A DNA stretch of 46,720 nt. Origin: Novosphingobium sp. FKTRR1. GTDB taxonomy: Bacteria; Pseudomonadota; Alphaproteobacteria; Sphingomonadales; Sphingomonadaceae. The notes beneath the pieces are model-generated. The model was not told the origin of the DNA and did no database searches. It was given only the letters and a program-made list of their open reading frames with translations. Position 1 is the stretch's first letter. Each line of letters begins with the position of its first letter. The translations under genes were made by a program, and so were the position numbers. Location of the stretch: contig NZ_JAIZDA010000028.1 of assembly GCF_020404405.1 (NCBI RefSeq), forward strand, positions 1 to 46,720, read 5' to 3'. Below are positions 1 to 6,287 of the stretch, in pieces.

Positions 1-30
1 TCAAACGATCAGGCTCAACACCACATCAAA

Positions 31-127
31 GGTGGGCGGAAATTAAGCGGAATGGTGGGCGGGATCAGTCCGGAATCCCGGGCCGGAATTCCTCGGAATG
101 ACGGGCGGCATTAAGTCGGAATCCGCA
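31..127 (+). mobile_element. Terminal end of an IS21-like element with four 23-bp tandem repeats
   Basis: Four imperfect 23-bp units lie head to tail at 31-53, 54-76, 77-99 and 100-122. Three begin with a G-rich block such as GGTGGGCGG, and all four end in CGGAAT or GCGGAAT. The array is followed by CCGCA at about 123-127, after which IS66 coding sequence resumes. Arrays of repeated transposase-binding sites at the element ends, finishing in CA, are typical of the IS21 family. I infer that this is the right end of an IS21-like element whose istA/istB genes lie outside the window. No transposase gene is visible, so the family assignment is tentative. Confidence 0.5.
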
Positions 128-158
128 GCTGAAGGCCGTGCTTGCCGGGTTGACGTGA
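128..158 (+). pseudogene. tnpA: 3' remnant of IS66 tnpA
   Basis: Reading CTG from 129 gives LKAVLAGLT followed by TGA at 156-158. This resembles the C-terminus of IS66 TnpA proteins. The stop overlaps the GTG start of tnpB in a GTGA arrangement, the coupled order expected for tnpA-tnpB in IS66. Everything upstream is replaced by the repeat array, so only about nine codons remain. The short length makes this a contextual call. Confidence 0.45.
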
Positions 159-502
159 TTGGTCCGCCTGCTGGGACCAAGGTCTATCTGGCCGCCGGGG
201 TTACCGATATGCGCAAAGGGTTCGACGGGCTGGCAGCACTCGTCCAGCAGCATCTGAAGCGTGATCCGTTCGGCGGCGCGGTCTATGCGTTCCGGGGCAA
301 GCGGGGTGATCTGGTCAAGCTGTTGTGGTGGGACGGGCAAGGTCTCGTGCTTCACGCCAAGCGTCTTGAGCGTGGTCGCTTCACTTGGCCTACGACCGCC
401 GAAGGGATCGCGGTGCTGACCCCGGCGCAGCTGTCGATGCTGCTCGAAGGGGTTGACTGGCGGCATCCGATCCGATCCTCACAGCCGTCGCTTGCATGGT
501 AA
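155..502 (+). CDS. tnpB: IS66 family accessory protein TnpB
   Basis: This 115-residue protein matches the IS66 Orf2/TnpB family, a small protein needed with TnpA and TnpC for transposition; its biochemical role is not well defined. Family hallmarks are visible: VIGPPAGTKVYLAAGVTDMR at the N-terminus, then KGFDGLAALV, and GDLVKLLWWDGQGLVLHAKR in the middle. I chose the GTG at 155 instead of the upstream ATG at 98 because the family starts at the IGPP segment and because GTG overlaps the tnpA stop. The ATG at 98 also lies inside the foreign repeat array. tnpC follows after 60 bases. Confidence 0.88.
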   Translation: MIGPPAGTKVYLAAGVTDMRKGFDGLAALVQQHLKRDPFGGAVYAFRGKRGDLVKLLWWDGQGLVLHAKRLERGRFTWPTTAEGIAVLTPAQLSMLLEGVDWRHPIRSSQPSLAW

Positions 503-562
503 AATCAACGGTTTTGCGTGGTTTTTGCGTGTGTTGAGGGGCCCGTTCTGGTATAAGCAAGC

Positions 563-2047
563 GTGTCGCTCGATACTGCCTCGCTGCCCGACGATATAAG
601 TCTTTTGAAGGCGATGCTGGTCGTCGCCGACGCCGAGCTTGAGCAGCTCAGGATGCAGGTTGCCAAGCTTCGCCGGATGCAGTTCGGCACCTCGTCCGAG
701 CGCTTGACCCGCGAAGCGGATCAACTCGAGCTGGGTCTCGAAGACGCCGAGGTCGAAGCTGTCGCCAAGGCACCGCCAGCGGTCATCCGCGCAAGGGATG
801 CGGCCAAGCCGTATCGTCAGCCACTGCCTGATCATTTGCCGCGCGAGGATATTGTGCACACGCCCGCCTGCCTTTGCCCCGACTGCGGCGGCGCGATGCG
901 GCGCATTGGTGAGGATGTGACGGAGCAGCTCGATTACGTGCCCGCCAGCTTCCGCGTCATCCGCCACGTCCGACCCCGGCTCAGCTGCCGCGCCTGCGAG
1001 CGCATCGTGCAGGCACCGCTGCCGTCGATGCCGATCGAGCGCGGGCGGCCCGGCGCCGGTCTTCTCGCGCATGTACTCGTCGCCAAGTATGCCGACCACC
1101 TGCCGCTCTATCGCCAGTCGGCGATCTATGCGCGCGTGGGTGTGGACTTGGCCCGCTCGACCTTGGCCGACTGGGTCGGACGGTCCGCCACCTTGCTCGA
1201 CCCGCTGATCGACGCGCTCGAACGCCATGTGATGGCGGGCAGCACGCTCCATGCCGACGATACGCCGGTGCCGGTGCTTGCCCCTGGTGCCGGTCGCACG
1301 CGGACCGGCAGGCTGTGGACCTATGTCCGTGACGAGCGCGGCGCTGGCGGCGACGCACCACCCGCCGTGCTGTTCCGCTATGCCCCCGATCGCAAGGGCG
1401 AGCGGCCCGCGCAGCACCTTGCCCGCTTCACCGGCGATCTGCACGCCGACGGCTATGCCGGGTTCGACCGACTGTATGGCGCGCGCATCGCCGAGGTCGC
1501 GTGTTGGGCACACGTCCGGCGCAAGTTCTTCGATGTCCATGCCGCTACCAGCTCAGCCACCGCGCGCGAGGCGTTCGACCACATCGCCAAGCTGTACGCG
1601 GTCGAAGATGATGTGCGCGGTCACCCGCCCGACGACCGACGATGCGAACGACAGGCACATGCCGGAGCGGCACTCGCGGCGTTCCGCCACTGGCTCGACG
1701 CGACCCTGCCCAAGCTGTCGCGCCGATCAGAGCTGGCCATCGCCATCCGCTATGCCCTGACACGTTGGCCAGCGCTCACCCGTTATGTCGACGACGGCAG
1801 GCTCGAGATCGACAACAATGCCGCCGAGCGCGCGCTGCGCGGCATCGCCGTCGGCCGCAAAAACTGGCTGTTCGCCGGCTCCGACCAGGGCGGCCACCGC
1901 GCTGCGACCATCTACAGCCTCGTCGAAACCGCCAAGATCAACAAGGTAGATCCCGAAGCCTGGCTACGCGACACCATCAACCGCATCGCCGACCATCCTC
2001 AGCGCCGGATCGACGAACTGCTGCCGTGGAACTACCGGCCAGCCTGA
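563..2047 (+). CDS. tnpC: IS66 family transposase TnpC
   Basis: This 494-residue protein is a full-length IS66 DDE-type transposase. The N-terminal part (about 10-60) is a coiled-coil-like leucine-rich helix. A zinc-finger-like segment follows, with CLCPDCGGAMRRIGED and CRACERI. Candidate catalytic acids lie in LHADDTPVPVL, HADGYAGFDRLYG and EIDNNAAERALRGIAVGRKN. The C-terminus RIDELLPWNYRPA is the usual family ending. The start is GTG (VSLDTASLPDD), as in relatives. The stop falls immediately before the right terminal inverted repeat. No frameshift or internal stop is seen, so the protein could be active in trans. Confidence 0.93.
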   Translation: MSLDTASLPDDISLLKAMLVVADAELEQLRMQVAKLRRMQFGTSSERLTREADQLELGLEDAEVEAVAKAPPAVIRARDAAKPYRQPLPDHLPREDIVHTPACLCPDCGGAMRRIGEDVTEQLDYVPASFRVIRHVRPRLSCRACERIVQAPLPSMPIERGRPGAGLLAHVLVAKYADHLPLYRQSAIYARVGVDLARSTLADWVGRSATLLDPLIDALERHVMAGSTLHADDTPVPVLAPGAGRTRTGRLWTYVRDERGAGGDAPPAVLFRYAPDRKGERPAQHLARFTGDLHADGYAGFDRLYGARIAEVACWAHVRRKFFDVHAATSSATAREAFDHIAKLYAVEDDVRGHPPDDRRCERQAHAGAALAAFRHWLDATLPKLSRRSELAIAIRYALTRWPALTRYVDDGRLEIDNNAAERALRGIAVGRKNWLFAGSDQGGHRAATIYSLVETAKINKVDPEAWLRDTINRIADHPQRRIDELLPWNYRPA

Positions 2048-2072
2048 CAAATCGGCCTCACCGGACGCTTAC
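2044..2072. repeat. Right terminal inverted repeat of the IS66 element
   Basis: The sequence runs from CTGACAAATCGGCC to CCGGACGCTTAC, so its reverse complement begins GTAAGCGTCCGG, the typical tip of IS66 ends. It starts at the tnpC stop codon. The matching left repeat is not in the window, so pairing and the 8-bp target duplication cannot be checked. Confidence 0.7.
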
Positions 2073-2099
2073 GTTTGCGCCGCCTGAGTTGGGCTGAGA

Positions 2100-2530
2100 A
2101 GGCAAGCGGCGGGGTTGGCTGGCGAAGCTTGGCGCTTCGATTGTCGCACGATGGGCGCAGGTTTCACGAACTGGCCGACAACTCTCCGGGCGGCGCCTGT
2201 GTGCGGCAGCGGATCGCAGCACTCTGCAAGATCGAGGATGAGATTCGTCGTTCGTGGCGCCGCCGCAGAAGATCGCCCGCAAATCCGGCATGAACGCAGC
2301 TGCGTTATTGTAGACGCGCGACGGATCTTTATTGTCGACGCGCGACGGATCTTTCTTGAGGCTAAAACCGTCAGGTCAGCGCAAAGCCCAAGCTCGGCGA
2401 AGCGAACCGCTATCCGATGACGCGCTGGGATGGCCTGTCACGGTTCTGCCAGGCGCATGCTTCATGCGGCGTCGCTCGGGCGCTCGTCGAACCAGGCCAT
2501 CCGGCTCGGGCGCGGGTTTACTTCCCGTTT
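2100..2530 (+). pseudogene. Decayed IS66-type transposase fragment
   Basis: This 470-base gap between tnpC and the first lipoprotein contains scattered, frame-shifted pieces of a second IS66-type transposase. One frame gives HDGRRFHELADN and RQRIAALCKIEDEIR at about 2140-2250. The next frame continues with RGAAAEDRPQIRHERS up to about 2300. Further on, ANRYPMTRWDGLSRF (about 2400-2445) matches the family segment usually read as AIRYALTRW plus an aromatic block, and SNQAIRLGRG follows. The order agrees with a transposase C-terminal half, but frames change and sequence is missing. It diverges from the intact tnpC next to it, so it is an independent and older relic. Confidence 0.6.
2307..2354 (+). 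repeat. 24-bp tandem duplication inside the IS66 relic
   Basis: Two adjacent 24-base copies at 2307-2330 and 2331-2354 differ at one base. Each begins ATTGT and ends GCGCGACGGATCTTT. The duplication sits where transposase similarity is interrupted, so it probably arose during decay by slippage. Confidence 0.85.
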
Positions 2531-2745
2531 GAAAGCTCGGACGCTTCGCTGCCTATGTCTGCGGGGACAGTGGCGTCGACCAGCGGGGCCGCTGGCCGCT
2601 GGTCGAGCATGGCGGCGGCATCATCAAGCGCGCGCGCCTCACCACGCGAAACACCGCCCGGGCCGGGGTCGCTGTCACTGGTACAGCCTGCCACGCACAG
2701 CAGCAGGAGCAGTGGAGCGAACCCGATGCCGGGACGGTCTTGCAT
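2518..2745 (-). CDS. Small predicted lipoprotein
   Basis: This 75-residue protein has an N-terminal hydrophobic stretch FAPLLLLLCVAGC with a lipobox (CVAGC) at about residues 14-18, so signal peptidase II processing and membrane anchoring are likely. The mature part is short, rich in Ala, Asp, Ser and Pro, and probably disordered. I recognise no family. I used ATG at 2745 (MQDRPGIGF) because it places the signal peptide at the N-terminus; a longer frame upstream would bury it and overlap the next lipoprotein gene. It is 28 bases downstream of another lipoprotein gene on the same strand, which suggests co-transcription. Confidence 0.6.
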   Translation of the reverse strand: MQDRPGIGFAPLLLLLCVAGCTSDSDPGPGGVSRGEARALDDAAAMLDQRPAAPLVDATVPADIGSEASELSNGK

Positions 2746-2773
2746 GGTGATATCTTGCTTATCCGTGTCCGCC

Positions 2774-3085
2774 TTACTGCGCAGGAGGCTGCGCGCCCGC
2801 GTCTGCCGCCTTGGCGGCTTCGGCACGGGCGGCTTCGGCGACCGACATGGCATTGGCCGCATTGCTGCGCGCTGCATCTTCTGCCGAAAGCGCAGCCTGG
2901 CTGGCATCGACTGCCGGTGCGGCAGGCGGCGGAGCGGCCAGCGAAGGTTCGGTTGCAGGCAGTTCGTCAGCGGGAATCTCGACGTTGTCTGGCGTGGCCT
3001 TGTCGCTCACGTCATCGGAATGGCCGCAAGCCGCCAGCGTCAGCGCGGACAGGACGGCAAAGGCAGTGATGGCGATCTTCTTCAT
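2774..3085 (-). CDS. Alanine-rich predicted lipoprotein
   Basis: This 103-residue protein starts MKKIAITAFAVLSALTLAAC, a signal peptide with a clear lipobox (LAAC). The mature chain is acidic at first, then Pro/Ala-rich, and ends in an Ala-rich helix with regularly placed Glu and Lys (AEAARAEAAKAAD). That pattern suggests an extended periplasmic helix, but I know of no defined function. The inner ATG at 3085 is preferred over the ATG at 3097 because GAGG lies six bases upstream of it. It is probably the first gene of a two-lipoprotein unit with the gene at 2518-2745. Confidence 0.65.
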   Translation of the reverse strand: MKKIAITAFAVLSALTLAACGHSDDVSDKATPDNVEIPADELPATEPSLAAPPPAAPAVDASQAALSAEDAARSNAANAMSVAEAARAEAAKAADAGAQPPAQ

Positions 3086-3220
3086 CGGTTTCCTCATTAC
3101 GCAGTCGTGCTCAGGCGGTTATAGCCATTAACGTCAGGGTTCTATCCAGCGGGTGCCGCCATGGCAAACCGCAAAAGCGCTTGGGGCAGCAAACCGCGCG
3201 CCTCAGGCCGACTAGCGCGA

Positions 3221-3274
3221 CTTTATATGCAGATAGCTTTATATAGCTTGCAGCATATAAACATATCTTTATAT
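3221..3274 (+). promoter_or_regulatory. Candidate operator: CTTTATAT repeats and a 20-bp near-palindrome
   Basis: CTTTATAT occurs three times, at 3221-3228, 3237-3244 and 3267-3274. The last copy forms the right arm of ATATAAACATATCTTTATAT (3255-3274), which is its own reverse complement except for one mismatched base pair. The AT-rich block stands out from its GC-rich surroundings and ends seven bases before the ATG of the ArsR-type regulator. This suggests autoregulation and control of the metF-metH genes behind it. ArsR-family regulators of methionine and SAH metabolism (SahR) are known in proteobacteria; identity with that site is an inference. Confidence 0.6.
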
Positions 3275-3281
3275 CAAGCTC

Positions 3282-4283
3282 ATGACCCTGCTGGATTCCC
3301 TGCGCGCACTGGCCGATCCTACGCGCCTTCGCATCATGCGGCTGCTTGCCAGCATGGAACTCGCCGTGGGCGAACTGGCCCAGGTGCTTGGGCAAAGCCA
3401 GCCCCGTGTTTCGCGCCACGTCAAGATCCTGTGCGATGCCGGGCTTGCCGAACGGCGGCGCGAAGGTGGCTGGGTGTTTTTGCGCACCACGATTGGTGAG
3501 CCGGGCGAACGCGGATCGGCGGTCACGGCGAACGGCAGCACGACAATGGCCTCGGCGCTCGCCAGCGTGCTTGCCGCTGCCGAGCAGGCGGACACCGCCT
3601 TTGCTGCCCAGGTCACGCAGGACAGAACGCATCTGGAAGCCATCCGCACCGGACGGCAAACCCATGCCGAGGCCTATTTCGCGCGCCACGCCACCGAGTG
3701 GGACAGCCTGCGCAGCCTGCACATCGCGGACGGACCGGTCGAAAGCACGCTGGCCCACTTGCTGGCCAGCAATGGCGGACCCGCGCTGGGCCGGCTGCTC
3801 GATGTCGGCACCGGCACCGGGCGCATGGCTGAACTGTTTGCGGCCAAGGCCGAGCAGGTGACGGCGCTCGACCGCAGCCCAGAAATGCTCCGCCTTGCGC
3901 GGACCCGGCTGCAGCATCTACCGGCTTCAAAGGTCGAACTGGTGCAGGGCGACTTTGCGCAATTGCCGTTTTCGGCGGGCAGTTTCGACACGGTGCTGTT
4001 CCATCAGGTGCTGCACTATGCACTTGCGCCCGAAGCGGTGCTGGCCGAAGCCGCGCGTGTGTCGGCACCCGGCGCGCGCATCGCCATCGTCGATTTTGCC
4101 GCCCACGATCGTGAGGAACTGCGCAGCGAACACGCCCACGCCCGGCTTGGCTTTGGCGATGCGCAAATGGCCGAATTGCTGAGTGCGGCGGGGTTTGCTC
4201 CGGTTGCCGATCGCGCGCTGGCCGGACACGAACTGATCGTCAAGCTGTGGCTTGGCGTACGCCGCACCTCCGGGAGCCGCTGA
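3282..4283 (+). CDS. ArsR-family HTH regulator fused to SAM-dependent methyltransferase domain
   Basis: This 333-residue protein joins two domains. Residues about 1-70 form a winged helix-turn-helix of the ArsR type (LADPTRLRIMRLLA, then QPRVSRHVKILCDAGL as recognition helix). Residues about 135-320 form a class I methyltransferase fold with the SAM-binding loop DVGTGTG near 175 and an acidic strand end at ALDRSPEML. The typical ArsR metal-binding Cys pair is absent, so metal sensing is unlikely. The gene sits three bases before metF and behind a palindromic site. I infer a regulator of methionine/SAM recycling that senses SAM or S-adenosylhomocysteine through the methyltransferase fold, as proposed for SahR-type regulators. 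Catalytic activity is possible but unproven. Confidence 0.85.
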   Translation: MTLLDSLRALADPTRLRIMRLLASMELAVGELAQVLGQSQPRVSRHVKILCDAGLAERRREGGWVFLRTTIGEPGERGSAVTANGSTTMASALASVLAAAEQADTAFAAQVTQDRTHLEAIRTGRQTHAEAYFARHATEWDSLRSLHIADGPVESTLAHLLASNGGPALGRLLDVGTGTGRMAELFAAKAEQVTALDRSPEMLRLARTRLQHLPASKVELVQGDFAQLPFSAGSFDTVLFHQVLHYALAPEAVLAEAARVSAPGARIAIVDFAAHDREELRSEHAHARLGFGDAQMAELLSAAGFAPVADRALAGHELIVKLWLGVRRTSGSR

Positions 4284-4286
4284 CAT

Positions 4287-5198
4287 ATGACCAACCAGCC
4301 TGTCGCCTTTGCGCCCGACGCGCCGTTCTTTGCCGACCTGCCCGGCAACATCGCCGTCTCGTTCGAATTCTTTCCGCCCAAGTCCGAAGCGATGGACGCG
4401 CAGTTGTGGGACGCGATCACCCAACTCGCCCCGCTCGATCCGGCGTTTGTATCGGTCACGTATGGCGCGGGCGGATCGACCCGCGAGCGCACCCATGCCA
4501 CCGTGGCGCGACTGGTGCGCGATACCGCGCTGGTCCCTGCCGCGCACCTGACTTGCGTGGGGGCGAGCCGGGCAGAAGTCGACGAGATCGCCGACCGCTA
4601 CTGGGACGTCGGCGTGCGCCATATCGTTGCGTTGCGCGGCGATCCGCCGCCGCAGGCAGGCGGTTCTTTCGTGGCCCACCCCGATGGCTATGCCAGCGCT
4701 GCCGAGCTTGTCGCAGGGCTGCGGCGGCGCCACGATTTCGACGTTTCGGTCGCTGCCTATCCCGAAGTGCATCCCGAGGCGCTGAGCGCGCAGGCCGATC
4801 TCGACAACCTGAAGCGCAAGCTGGACGCCGGTGCGGCGCGCGCGATCACCCAGTTCTTCTTTTCGACCGACGCCTATTTCCGCTTTGTGGACAAGGCGCT
4901 GGCTGCCGGGATCAGCGCGCCGATCCTGCCCGGGATCATGCCCGTGACCAGCTTTGCCGGGATACGGCGGATGAGCGGCAACACCAGCATTCCGGCATGG
5001 CTGGAAACGATGTTTGCCGGGCTGGATGACCGCCCCGGTCCACGCGCGCTGGTAGCGGCCGTGGCCGCCGCCGACTTGTGCCGTCGCCTTTATGCCGGCG
5101 GCGTGCGCGATTTCCACTTCTACACCCTTAACCGGGCGGATCAGGCTTATGCGGTATGCCAACTGCTGGGCGTCCGACCCAAGGAACCTGCCGCGTGA
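4287..5198 (+). CDS. metF: 5,10-methylenetetrahydrofolate reductase
   Basis: This 303-residue FAD enzyme reduces 5,10-methylene-THF to 5-methyl-THF, the methyl donor for methionine synthase. The family signature VSFEFFPPKSEAMD lies at about 26-39, with the active-site Glu in FEFFPPK. Other conserved parts are VTYGAGGSTRERT, the flavin-binding LRGDPP and ITQFFF. The length fits the family. It begins three bases after the regulator stop, and its TGA overlaps the GTG start of the homocysteine-binding methionine synthase gene. The four genes therefore look like one transcription unit that makes the methyl group and transfers it to homocysteine. Confidence 0.96.
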   Translation: MTNQPVAFAPDAPFFADLPGNIAVSFEFFPPKSEAMDAQLWDAITQLAPLDPAFVSVTYGAGGSTRERTHATVARLVRDTALVPAAHLTCVGASRAEVDEIADRYWDVGVRHIVALRGDPPPQAGGSFVAHPDGYASAAELVAGLRRRHDFDVSVAAYPEVHPEALSAQADLDNLKRKLDAGAARAITQFFFSTDAYFRFVDKALAAGISAPILPGIMPVTSFAGIRRMSGNTSIPAWLETMFAGLDDRPGPRALVAAVAAADLCRRLYAGGVRDFHFYTLNRADQAYAVCQLLGVRPKEPAA

Positions 5199-6256
5199 CC
5201 CTGATACCCAGCACCGCCCGCACCGCCCTGCTTGAACAGGCATCACAGCGCATCCTCATCACCGATGGCGCGTTCGGCACCGAGATCCAGAACTTCCGCC
5301 TGTCCGAAGCCGACTATGCCGGTGCGCTGGGGCTTGCCCGCGACCAGAAGGGCAACAACGACATTCTGGCGCTGACCAAGCCGGACGTGCCCGAAAGCAT
5401 CCACCGCGCCTATTTCGCAGCCGGGGCGGACATTGCCGAAACCAACACCTTTTCGGCCAACCGCATCAGTCAGGCCGACTATGCCGCCGAGCATCTGGTG
5501 CGCGAGATCAACCTTGAGAGCGCGCGGCTTGCCCGCCGCGTGGCCGACGAGTTCACCGCCCGCGATGGCCGCCCGCGCTTTGTCGCAGGCGCGATCGGCC
5601 CGACCAACAAGACCCTGTCGCTCAGCCCCGATGTCAACGATCCGGGTTATCGCGAGGTCGACTGGGACACGCTGGTCGATGTCTATGCCGAACAGACCCA
5701 CGCGCTGGTCGAGGGAGGCGCCGACTTCATCCTGATCGAGACGGTGTTCGATACGTTGAACGCCAAGGCCGGGATCATGGCGGTGCGGCAGGTGGAGCAG
5801 GAACTCGGCCGCGAAGTGCCGATCATGCTGTCGATGACGCTGACCGACTTGTCGGGCCGCAACCTGTCGGGCCATACGGTCGAGGCGTTCTGGTATGCGG
5901 TGCGCCACGCCCGGCCGCTGACCATCGGCCTCAACTGCTCGTTCGGGGCCACCCAGCTGCGCCCGCACGTCAAGGCGCTGGCAGAGATCGCCGACACGCT
6001 GATCATGGTCTACCCCAATGCGGGCCTGCCCAACGAGCTGGGCGAATATGACGAGATGCCGCCGACCACGGCGGGTCTGGTCAAGGAATGGGCCGATGCG
6101 GGCCAGGTCAATGTGCTGGGCGGCTGCTGCGGATCGACACCCGCACACATCGCTGCGATCGCGCAGGCGGTGGAAGGCCTTCCGGTGCGCCAGTTGCCCC
6201 ACCCGGCGCCGCTGACCCGTCTGGCGGGGCTTGAGCCCTTCGTGATGGCCTCCTGA
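5195..6256 (+). CDS. metH: Methionine synthase, homocysteine-binding subunit (split MetH)
   Basis: This 353-residue protein corresponds to the first module of cobalamin-dependent methionine synthase, the zinc-dependent homocysteine methyltransferase barrel. The ligands are visible as Cys248 in GLNCSFG and Cys311-Cys312 in GGCCGSTPAHI. The N-terminus has the expected ITDGAFGTEIQ. The protein ends just after LAGLEPFV, the linker that in one-chain MetH leads to the folate-binding module, so the cut falls at a domain boundary. The start is GTG at 5195, overlapping the metF stop (GTGA); the family alignment begins shortly after. The rest of the enzyme is encoded by the next gene, 31 bases downstream. 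Confidence 0.93.
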   Translation: MTLIPSTARTALLEQASQRILITDGAFGTEIQNFRLSEADYAGALGLARDQKGNNDILALTKPDVPESIHRAYFAAGADIAETNTFSANRISQADYAAEHLVREINLESARLARRVADEFTARDGRPRFVAGAIGPTNKTLSLSPDVNDPGYREVDWDTLVDVYAEQTHALVEGGADFILIETVFDTLNAKAGIMAVRQVEQELGREVPIMLSMTLTDLSGRNLSGHTVEAFWYAVRHARPLTIGLNCSFGATQLRPHVKALAEIADTLIMVYPNAGLPNELGEYDEMPPTTAGLVKEWADAGQVNVLGGCCGSTPAHIAAIAQAVEGLPVRQLPHPAPLTRLAGLEPFVMAS

Positions 6257-6287
6257 GCCCAAACCCCTCTCCCGGGAAGTTCTTAAA

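Larger units (their letters stand above)
128..2072 (+). mobile_element. IS66-family insertion sequence, left part lost or outside the window
   Basis: The segment holds the last codons of tnpA, then complete tnpB and tnpC. It ends in a terminal inverted repeat at about 2044-2072 whose outer bases read CGCTTAC, the complement of the GTAAGCG tip expected for IS66 elements. The left part is cut at about 127 by the repeat-rich end of another element, so tnpA is broken here. tnpB and tnpC are full length with no internal stops. Without a visible left end and intact tnpA, the element is probably not autonomous as it stands in this window. Confidence 0.8.

Noticed and set aside
2518..2907. A 129-residue reading of the first lipoprotein from an upstream ATG
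   Set aside because: It would bury the signal peptide and lipobox in the middle and overlap the second lipoprotein gene.
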